Source: Streptomyces sp. RKND-216 (GTDB lineage Bacteria > Actinomycetota > Actinomycetes > Streptomycetales > Streptomycetaceae). From it: 64,000 nucleotides of DNA. The DNA is taken from NCBI RefSeq assembly GCF_004795255.1, contig NZ_SSBQ01000002.1:1-64000 (forward strand), written 5' to 3'. The translations under genes were made by a program, and so were the position numbers. Shown here in pieces: positions 58,061 through 64,000 of this stretch (position 1 is the first letter of the stretch; the number at the start of each line of letters is the position of its first letter). The notes under the pieces were generated by a model. The model did not search any database and had not been told where the DNA came from. It worked only from the letters and a program-made list of their open reading frames with translations.

Positions 58061-58906
58061 GTGGAGGAGCCCGCAGCCGTCTGCCGCCCGGTGGGCGGCG
58101 GTACCGCGAAACTGCTGCCCGACGTCGACCGCCGCCGGGCGTGGATGCTGACCGTCGACGGGGCGCCGCAGTCGTACGTGGACCTGGACGATCCGCTGCA
58201 CCTGGAGTTCGAGTACGTGCGGCGGCTGGCCCACGTACTCGATCTCGCGGGGCCCGAGGGGGCGCCGCTGGACGTGCTGCACCTGGGCGGCGGGGGTTTG
58301 ACGCTGCCGCGCTACGCCGCACACACCCGGCCGGGGTCGCGGCAGCGGGTCGTCGAGTCGGACGCGGAACTGTCGGCGCTGGTCGCGGAGTTCCTGCCGC
58401 TGCCGGCCGGGGCCGGGACGGCGGTGGAGGCGGCTGACGCCCGCGCGGCCCTGGAGTCCTCTCCCCCGGCGTCGGCAGACGTGGTCGTCGCGGACGTGTT
58501 CGGCGGGAACCGGGTGCCGCCGCAGATGACGACGGTGGGCTGCGCCCGGGCCGCGGCGCGGGCGCTGCGGCCCGGCGGGATCTACGCGGCGAATCTCGCG
58601 GACGCGGCGCCCTTCGGCTTTCTCGGTTCCCAGATCGCCACGTGGCGCGCGGCGTTCACCCGCGTGTGCGTCGTGGCGGAGCCGGCGGTGCTGCGCGGGC
58701 GGCGGTTCGGCAACGTGCTGCTGCTCGCCTCGGACGGCGAACTGCCGCCGCCCCTGCTGGCGCGGCGCACGGCGGCGGATCCGTTCCCCGCGCGGGTCGT
58801 CCCGGGTGCGGAGCTGGAGGCTCTGCGGGGCGGGGCGATCCCGGTTCAGGAGGACGCGGCCGCGCCGTCCCCGGTACCGCCGGAGGGTTCCTTCGGCATC
58901 GGCTGA
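58061..58906 (+). CDS. spermidine synthase-like methyltransferase-fold protein
   Basis: 281 residues from GTG at 58061. A Rossmann core with LDVLHLGGGGLTLPRYAAHT (motif I), RQRVVESDAELSALVAEFLP and ADVVVADVFGGNRVPPQMTT; the PQ-T loop replaces the spermidine-synthase gate. No strong ribosome site; CACAAT sits about 10 bp before the GTG, so the mRNA may be leaderless. The last 61 bp overlap the convergent MFS gene. Confidence 0.85.
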   Translation: MEEPAAVCRPVGGGTAKLLPDVDRRRAWMLTVDGAPQSYVDLDDPLHLEFEYVRRLAHVLDLAGPEGAPLDVLHLGGGGLTLPRYAAHTRPGSRQRVVESDAELSALVAEFLPLPAGAGTAVEAADARAALESSPPASADVVVADVFGGNRVPPQMTTVGCARAAARALRPGGIYAANLADAAPFGFLGSQIATWRAAFTRVCVVAEPAVLRGRRFGNVLLLASDGELPPPLLARRTAADPFPARVVPGAELEALRGGAIPVQEDAAAPSPVPPEGSFGIG

Positions 58907-60231
58907 GAGGCCTGCGGCGGTACGGGCTGCCCGACAGCCCCGGTGCCGTCCGCGACGTCGCGGGGAACCGTGCGGCGCTCCAGGCGGCGTACGTCGGGCA
59001 CGCACAGGACCGCCGCGGTGAGCAGCACGATCACCGCGGAGCAGGACCACAGTGCGGCCGGCCGGCCGACGAGTTCCTCGGCGGGCCCGGCAAGAGCGGT
59101 CGCCACCGGGACCATCGCGAGGGAGCCGAACCAGTCGTAGGAGGAGACGCGGGAGAACTTCTCCTCGGGGACCTCCTGGTGCAGGGCCATCATCCACGTC
59201 ACCCCGAACACCTCCACGAACAGGCCGGTGGCGAACATGACCCCGATCAGCGCCGCGGCGGACACCGGCACCGCGAGCGCGGCGGACGGCAGAGCGAGCG
59301 GGAAAACGCACAGGGCGCCGGTGAGCAGGATGCGGCGGGGTTTCCAGCGGGTCATCAGCAGCGCGCCGCCGACCGTGCCCGCGCCGAACGCGCCCAGGGC
59401 GACACCCCAGGGGCCGGCCCCGCCCAGGTGCTCCTGGGCGACCTGGGGACCGTACACCGCCTCCGCCGCGGCGACGACGGCGTTGACCACCGCGAACTGG
59501 ACCACCACCGCCCACAGCCAGGTCCGGGAGACGACCTCGCGCCAGCCGTCCCGCAGGTCGGCGAGCAGCCCGCCCCCCGGGCCCCGTTCGGGAACGCCGC
59601 TGAGGTCCAGCAGGGCGCGGAGGAGTCCGGCGACGGCGAACGCCGCGGCGTCGGCCGCCAGGACCCAGCCCGGTCCGACGACGGCGACGAGCGCGCCACC
59701 GAGAGCCGCGCCACCGATGTTGGCGCCGTTGACACCCATGCGGAAGAAGGCGAAGGCGCGGGAGGACTGCTCACCGCTGACCGTGGCCAGCACCATGCCC
59801 TCGGACGCGGGGGCGAAGAACGCCTGGCCGGTTCCGCCCAGGGCGGACAGCAGGGCCATCTGCCACAGCTGGGCCTGCCCGGTGATCACCAGTGCGGCGA
59901 AGACGCCCTGCGAGGCGCAGTTGAGGGCGTTCGCGGCGACCATGACCCGGTGGCGGGGCAGGCGGTCGGCCACTGCGCCGCCGACCAGCAGGAACAGCAC
60001 CAGCGGAACGGTGCGGGCGGCGGCGACCAGCCCGATGTCAGTGCCGTCGCCGCCGGCCGCGAGGACGGCGAAGGCGGCCGCCACGAGGGCGCCGGAGTTT
60101 CCGAGACCGGTGACGACGGCGGCGGCGGTGAGCAGGGCGTAGTTGCGGCCGGCCCAGGTCGCCCGGGTCGGCCGCTTCGCTGGTCCGGACGGCGCCTCGG
60201 GGTCGCCGCCGTGCTGGTCCGCCTGCCACAT
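58846..60231 (-). CDS. MFS transporter
   Basis: 461 residues from ATG at 60231. Twelve-helix major facilitator with NYALLTAAAVVTGLGNSGAL, VLFLLVGGAVADRLPRHRVM (A-motif loop), FAPASEGMVLATVSGEQSSR, FRMGVNGANIGGAALGGALV and YDWFGSLAMVPVATALAGPA. It belongs to the exporter group with TMEM/enterobactin exporter-like A-motifs. Substrate unknown. Confidence 0.92.
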   Translation of the reverse strand: MWQADQHGGDPEAPSGPAKRPTRATWAGRNYALLTAAAVVTGLGNSGALVAAAFAVLAAGGDGTDIGLVAAARTVPLVLFLLVGGAVADRLPRHRVMVAANALNCASQGVFAALVITGQAQLWQMALLSALGGTGQAFFAPASEGMVLATVSGEQSSRAFAFFRMGVNGANIGGAALGGALVAVVGPGWVLAADAAAFAVAGLLRALLDLSGVPERGPGGGLLADLRDGWREVVSRTWLWAVVVQFAVVNAVVAAAEAVYGPQVAQEHLGGAGPWGVALGAFGAGTVGGALLMTRWKPRRILLTGALCVFPLALPSAALAVPVSAAALIGVMFATGLFVEVFGVTWMMALHQEVPEEKFSRVSSYDWFGSLAMVPVATALAGPAEELVGRPAALWSCSAVIVLLTAAVLCVPDVRRLERRTVPRDVADGTGAVGQPVPPQASQPMPKEPSGGTGDGAAASS

Positions 60232-60333
60232 GGGCGGCAACCCTACGGGCCGTGCCGGGCACGTCGCAGCCCGGTTTCCGGTCGCTTGGACCGCGCGGCG
60301 GCGGTTGCGGCGCGAGCGACCGACCCCAACAAG

Positions 60334-60347
60334 TTACCCAGTGGTAA
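60334..60347. promoter_or_regulatory. TTACC-CAGT-GGTAA operator-like palindrome
   Basis: 5-bp perfect arms; its right arm runs into TAATGT, a possible -10, 10-23 bp before the thioesterase start. It has the same TTAC...GTAA logic as the sites at 20858 and 20895. Confidence 0.5.
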
Positions 60348-60356
60348 TGTGCGCCC

Positions 60357-60830
60357 ATGACGACGGAATCCGCGCCCTCCACGGGCGACACGCAGTCCTG
60401 GGGCGAGCTGCTGGCGGCCACTGTGCCGATGGTGCGCACCCTGAACCTGGAGTTCACCGAGACCACGGCCGAACGCGCGGTGCTCTCACTGCCGGACCAG
60501 AGCGCCTTCCACAACCACGTCGGGGGGCCGCACGCCGGGGCCATGTTCACCCTCGCGGAGTCCGCGAGCGGTGCGATCGTCCTGGCCGCTTTCGGCGACC
60601 AGCTCTCCCGCGCCGTGCCGCTGGCGGTCAGCGCGGAGATCGCGTACCGCAAGCTGGCCATGGGACCGGTCACGGCGACGGCGGAGCTGGGGCGGCCGGC
60701 CGCCGAGGTCGTCGCCGAGCTGGACGCCGGCGGGCGTCCGGAGTTCCCGGTGCGGGTCGTGATCACGCGCGAGGACGGCGAGACGACGGGCGAGATGTCC
60801 ATCATCTGGACGTTGCGTCCGAAGGACTGA
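60357..60830 (+). CDS. PaaI/DUF4442-type hotdog thioesterase
   Basis: 157 residues, ATG at 60357. Hotdog fold with FHNHVGGPHAGAMFTLAESA (active-site HNHVGG-HAG) and VPLAVSAEIAYRKLAMGPVT, FPVRVVITREDGETTGEMSI. Hydrolyses acyl-CoA thioesters; chain specificity unknown. Regulation by a TTACC palindrome suggests fatty-acid-linked control. Confidence 0.9.
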   Translation: MTTESAPSTGDTQSWGELLAATVPMVRTLNLEFTETTAERAVLSLPDQSAFHNHVGGPHAGAMFTLAESASGAIVLAAFGDQLSRAVPLAVSAEIAYRKLAMGPVTATAELGRPAAEVVAELDAGGRPEFPVRVVITREDGETTGEMSIIWTLRPKD

Positions 60831-60923
60831 CCGGCTGGTCAGAACGCCACACCGAAAGGGGCCACCGGGGGGCGTGACCCGCGTCACGTTGCGGGTCCGA
60901 GGTCGTGGGTTACTCTCCCCGAG

Positions 60924-61736
60924 ATGTCCCTTTCTGTCGCGCAGCCCGCGGGTTTCCCCGCCCGCCTGGCACAGACGCTCCTCTCCCCCTGGTCCCGTTT
61001 CGGCCTGCTGATCGTGCTGCTGGCCACGGCCGCCACCCTGGTTCTGGTCTTCGAGCCGCAGCGCCTCATCACCGACGGCGGGATCGCCCAGCTGTCCGGT
61101 GCGCTGGCCGTGCTGCTCTTCGCCGCGGCCTACGGCACGTGCACGACGGCCTTCCTCCCCCGCCCCTTCCTCAACCTGGCGGCAGGCGCCCTCTTCGGCG
61201 CGCAGCTCGGCCTCGGCGCCGCGCTCGCCGGCACCGCCGTGGGCGCCGGAATCTCGTTCGGCATGGGCCGCCTGCTCGGCCAGGACGCCCTGCGTCCGCT
61301 GCTGAAGCACAAGCTGCTCACCAAGGCGGACCGGCAGCTCAGCCGCCACGGATTCCGCACCATGCTGATCATGCGGCTGCTTCCGGGTATTCCGTTCGCC
61401 GGTTCCAACTTCACCGCGGCCGTCTCCCGCATGAGCTGGCCGGCCTTCCTCTCGGCCACCATCCTCGGCTCGATCCCCAACACCGCCGCGTACGTGGTGG
61501 CGGGCAGCCAGGCCGGCACGCCGAACTCCCCGGCGTTCATGGTCGCGTTCGGCTTCATCGCGGTGTCCGGTGTCGGCGGAGTCGTCTTCGCCTGGCGCAA
61601 GCGCGCCAAGATGCGGGCGGCCACCGCACGGGCCGCGGGCGTCCCTGCCGACGCGGCCACCGAGGCACCGCAGCCGCTCGACGCCCAGCGGGTGGCGGCG
61701 GAGGAGGAGAAGGTTCTCGCCGCCCAGGCCGCCTGA
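60924..61736 (+). CDS. TVP38/TMEM64 family membrane protein
   Basis: 270 residues, ATG at 60924. About six helices with RFGLLIVLLATAATLVLVFE, LLFAAAYGTCTTAFLPRPFL, LAAGALFGAQLGLGAALAGT and the family motif MRLLPGIPFAGSNFTAAVSR. SNARE-associated/VTT domain protein of unknown role, perhaps lipid scrambling or envelope homeostasis. Charged C-terminal tail. Confidence 0.93.
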   Translation: MSLSVAQPAGFPARLAQTLLSPWSRFGLLIVLLATAATLVLVFEPQRLITDGGIAQLSGALAVLLFAAAYGTCTTAFLPRPFLNLAAGALFGAQLGLGAALAGTAVGAGISFGMGRLLGQDALRPLLKHKLLTKADRQLSRHGFRTMLIMRLLPGIPFAGSNFTAAVSRMSWPAFLSATILGSIPNTAAYVVAGSQAGTPNSPAFMVAFGFIAVSGVGGVVFAWRKRAKMRAATARAAGVPADAATEAPQPLDAQRVAAEEEKVLAAQAA

Positions 61737-61805
61737 GGCCACCGCCCCCCCACCCGGGGCACTCCGCTCCGGCCCTCCCCGCCCACGCCTCCCAGCCCGC
61801 CCGCG

Positions 61806-62160
61806 TCACCGCGCGGGCGGCGCCCATCGCGGGTCGCGTCCCACCGCGACCAACAGCCTCTCGAAACGCCCCGCATCGCCGGGAACGGGTACGGCTCGCC
61901 GAAGGCGCCCATCGAACGCGCGGTCGACCCCATCTGCGCGACGAGGTCCTCCAACTCGCCCAGCCCCGCCGTGCCCGCCGTGTAGTCCAGCCCGACCGCC
62001 CGGGCCAGGTCCCAGGGGTGCACGCTGAGGTCGAGCAGGACCATGGCGCCCAGCGTGCGCGCGGGCAGCCCCATGGAACCTGCCGTGCCCTCCTCGGCGC
62101 CCGGCTGCGCCCAGGCGCGCACCAGGCAGGGCGCCGGTCTCGCACGGAAAACGCGCCCGC
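61806..62160 (-). pseudogene. TIGR03086 (mycothiol-dependent-type) family protein remnant, frameshifted
   Basis: The frame near 62100 reads AWAQPGAEEGTAGSMGLPAR and LGAMVLLDLSVHPWDLARAV, typical of TIGR03086 DinB-like proteins (the HxWDLARA motif holds a metal ligand). After GAFGEPYP one base is lost and the frame VPGDAGRFERLLVAVGRDPR continues to TGA 61808-61806. The N-terminal half is scrambled. Confidence 0.65.
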
Positions 62161-62239
62161 CAGTCGCCGTGCAGGTAGACGGGCGTGGCGGAGAAAGTCC
62201 GCGTCGCGCTTGGCCGCCAGGATCGGGACATGGCAGGTC

Positions 62240-62553
62240 CACGGCGCGACACCCGCGGCATCGTCGACGCGCACGGCCTCTTCGCCCGCGTCCGGTTCCG
62301 CCGTCACGCGCCGGCCGCGGCGCTCCGGCCGTATCGGTCCGCGCCCTGCAACGGCTGTTCGCCGCCCAGGCGGTGTGGGCCCCAAGTGGGTGATCCTCCG
62401 CTACCGGATCCACGAGGCGCTGGAGCGGGCGGAGTCCTCCGGGCCGGGGGACTGGGCGCGGCTGCCGGCGGAGCCGGGGTACAGCGACCAGGCCCACCTG
62501 GTCCGCGACTTCACCGCGACGGTGGCGTGCCGCCGACCGCGTACGCGGCGTGA
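62240..62553 (+). pseudogene. AraC-family regulator C-terminal remnant, frameshifted
   Basis: VRALQRLFAAQAVWAP in one frame, then GPKWVILRYRIHEALERAES and GYSDQAHLVRDFTATV in another, and finally VPPTAYAA in a third ending at TGA 62551-62553. This is the second helix-turn-helix of AraC proteins. A one-base deletion after ATV and another before GPKW inactivate it. It lies directly beside the TIGR03086 remnant. Confidence 0.7.
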
Positions 62554-62601
62554 CGCGGCACCGCCGTCCCGTCATCCACCCGTCACCGGCCCGCCGCCCA
62601 C

Positions 62602-62631
62602 GCGTCACCTTCCGTCGACGGAAGGTGACGC
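62602..62631. promoter_or_regulatory. 30-bp perfect palindrome upstream of uppP
   Basis: GCGTCACCTTCCGTC and its exact reverse complement abut with no spacer (62602-62631). Its core ACCTTCC-N6-GGAAGGT resembles MerR-class sites. It lies 79 bp before the uppP ATG, and TAGAGT at 62641 is a possible -10. Confidence 0.6.
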
Positions 62632-62709
62632 CGTCTGTCCTAGAGTGGCGCGGGTCCGACTCGCACCGGCTCGCGAACAGCGCACACCTCGGGGACGCAC
62701 GGGAATTCC

Positions 62710-63600
62710 ATGTCTTGGTTCGAAGCATTCATCCTCGGGCTCGTCCAGGGGCTGACCGAATTCCTCCCCATCTCCTCCAGCGCCCACCTGAGGCTGACGG
62801 CCGCGTTCGCCGGCTGGAAGGACCCGGGCGCGGCGTTCACCGCCGTCACCCAGATCGGCACCGAGACGGCCGTGCTCATCTATTTCCGCAAGGACATCGC
62901 CCGGATCGTCACCGCGTGGTTCCGGTCGCTGACCGACCGGGCCATGCGCCGGGACCACGACGCGCAACTCGGCTGGCTGGTGATCGTCGGGTCCATCCCG
63001 ATCGGCGTGCTGGGGCTGACGCTGAAGGATCAGATCGAGGGGCCGTTCCGTGACCTGCGGCTGATCGCCACCACGCTGATCGGCGTCGGCGTCATCCTGG
63101 GCGTCGCGGACCGGGTGTCGGCCCGGCGGGAGCGCGGCGGGCGGCACCGTGCGCGCCGCGCGCCCAAGACGCTGGAGAACCTGACCGTGAAGGACGGCCT
63201 GCTCTACGGGCTGGCGCAGGCGTGCGCGCTGGTGCCGGGCGTGTCGCGGTCCGGGGCGACGATCAGCGCGGGGCTGTTCATGAACTACACCCGCGAGGCC
63301 GCCGCCCGGTACTCCTTCCTGCTCGCCATCCCCGCGGTGCTGGCGTCCGGACTCTACGAACTCACGGAGATCGGCGAGGGGCACGTGTCCTGGGGGCCGA
63401 CGCTCTTCGCCACCGTGCTGGCGTTCGCAGTCGCCTACGTGGTCATCGCCTGGTTCATGCGGTACATCAGCACCAGGAGTTTCATGCCGTTCGTGATCTA
63501 CCGGGTGCTGCTGGGGGTGGTGATCTTCGTCCTCATCGCGCTGGGCGTGCTCACTCCGCACGAGGCGGGTGACGTGGGGTCGGGGCAGGGCTCGCGCTGA
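62710..63600 (+). CDS. uppP: undecaprenyl-diphosphate phosphatase
   Basis: 296 residues, ATG at 62710. BacA-type membrane enzyme that recycles the lipid carrier C55-PP for cell-wall synthesis; overproduction gives bacitracin resistance. Both signature repeats are intact: [20 protein letters not shown] (Glu, Ser) and [20 protein letters not shown] (GxSRSG). About eight helices. Confidence 0.95.
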   Translation: MSWFEAFILGLVQGLTEFLPISSSAHLRLTAAFAGWKDPGAAFTAVTQIGTETAVLIYFRKDIARIVTAWFRSLTDRAMRRDHDAQLGWLVIVGSIPIGVLGLTLKDQIEGPFRDLRLIATTLIGVGVILGVADRVSARRERGGRHRARRAPKTLENLTVKDGLLYGLAQACALVPGVSRSGATISAGLFMNYTREAAARYSFLLAIPAVLASGLYELTEIGEGHVSWGPTLFATVLAFAVAYVVIAWFMRYISTRSFMPFVIYRVLLGVVIFVLIALGVLTPHEAGDVGSGQGSR

Positions 63601-63675
63601 GGCGCCCCGAGACCGAGCCGACACCGCCCCGAGACCCAGCCGCCGCCGTGCCGCCGCCACGGAGGAGGCCGCGGG

Positions 63676-64000
63676 TCAGGGGGTCATGGTGAGGCCGTCG
63701 TCGGCGGCGCCGCGGGCGAGCACGGCCTCCCGGATGCCGTTCAGCGCCGCGGTGTACTGCGGGCGGCCGGATCCGCGGGCCTCCTCACCGGTGAGGTCGA
63801 CCAGCCGGAAGCGTGGCTCACTCGCCATCAGGAACGGCGTGAAATCCGCCTTCCGCACGCGCCACGCGCCGCCCTCGCGCCGCGGCGGGGCGAACGTGAA
63901 GCGGGCGGCGCTGCCCATGCTGCCGCGCGGGTCGTTCATCACTCCGGCGACCTGGTCGCCGAGTCCGTAGACCACCCAGGTGCCGTTGACCTTCTCGTAG
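63676..64000 (-). CDS. CapA-family protein, C-terminal end (gene continues beyond window)
   Basis: The frame open at the window edge reads YEKVNGTWVVYGLGDQVAGV, MNDPRGSMGSAARFTFAPPR and ends LARGAADDGLTMTP at TGA 63678-63676. NGTWVVYGLGD is the conserved end of the PGA_cap (CapA) metallophosphatase-like domain found in poly-gamma-glutamate synthesis proteins and many secreted Streptomyces relatives. The N-terminus and metal-binding residues are outside the window. Confidence 0.75.
   Translation of the reverse strand, partial: YEKVNGTWVVYGLGDQVAGVMNDPRGSMGSAARFTFAPPRREGGAWRVRKADFTPFLMASEPRFRLVDLTGEEARGSGRPQYTAALNGIREAVLARGAADDGLTMTP

Noticed and set aside
1..64000. CRISPR arrays, tRNA or rRNA genes
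   Set aside because: No regularly spaced identical repeats, no tRNA-like cloverleaf sequence and no rRNA stretches were noticed on either str and; this was by eye only.

Overview
The window is about 72% G+C actinobacterial DNA with Streptomyces-type genes: GTG starts, ATGA/GTGA overlaps, a RheA/hsp18 pair, MurT/GatD, two ECF sigma factors, many GntR/TetR/XRE regulators and a bioBAD operon beside a divergent bioF. No tRNA, rRNA or CRISPR array was seen. It is a chromosomal segment that passes from an IS-scarred accessory zone (1 to about 17.7 kb) into a stable core-like zone (17.7 to 64 kb).

Accessory zone. A helicase-like remnant is followed by an IS481-family element (617-1696) with a perfect 6-bp TCTAGG target duplication. 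It sits at the stop codon of a minus-strand heat-shock operon (hsp18 and two DUF2267 genes). That operon faces rheA, and two RheA-type operators lie between them. Next come an esterase fragment, a small membrane-protein gene, a truncated IS110 copy, an IS481 fragment, and a YCII/ECF42 sigma pair. The most interesting locus is 8.3-12.4 kb: a minus-strand three-gene operon encoding a secreted Ala/Gly-rich protein built of two 50-residue modules, a DUF5819 (SdpA-like) protein and an HTTM (SdpB-like) membrane protein. It is divergent from a regulator with TrmB-like and LuxR-like helix-turn-helix ends. The layout resembles the Bacillus SdpABC peptide-toxin system, but the precursor is unlike SdpC. 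After it come a recombinase-less IS110 left end, an SDR fragment, a sortase/DUF4397 pair, and a complete IS110 element (about 15041-16572) splitting a decayed fadD-like gene. The non-coding left ends of the three IS110 copies share a stem whose pairing is kept although its sequence differs, and a short stretch complementary to the insertion flank. Both fit a bridge RNA.

Core-like zone. In order: a DUF5753 XRE regulator, an acyl-CoA dehydrogenase facing its probable TetR regulator, murT-gatD, a CtaG-like protein, plsC-like acyltransferase, an orphan Phd/YefM antitoxin facing a clpP paralogue, bioF and bioBAD, a Doc-like/ribbon-helix-helix pair, two CorC-type proteins, an SGNH hydrolase, purB-mug, ROK and GntR regulators, an SDR, an ECF41 sigma factor, a hydrolase, a GNAT protein, a trans-sulfuration enzyme facing an Lrp regulator, a DUF885 peptidase, sbcDC, a YigZ protein, a CoA-binding protein, an XRE-cupin regulator facing an EamA transporter, two hexapeptide-repeat proteins, a spermidine-synthase-like protein, an MFS exporter, a thioesterase, a TVP38 protein, two adjacent pseudogenes, uppP, and the 3' end of a CapA-family gene. 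Strong perfect-stem hairpins separate several transcription units.

Links between genes. Phd antitoxin and clpP share an upstream region with three TGTA-type repeats at exact 9-bp spacing. The acyl-CoA dehydrogenase and the thioesterase 40 kb away carry similar TTAC...GTAA sites. All functional statements rest on motif and family recognition from the sequence alone.
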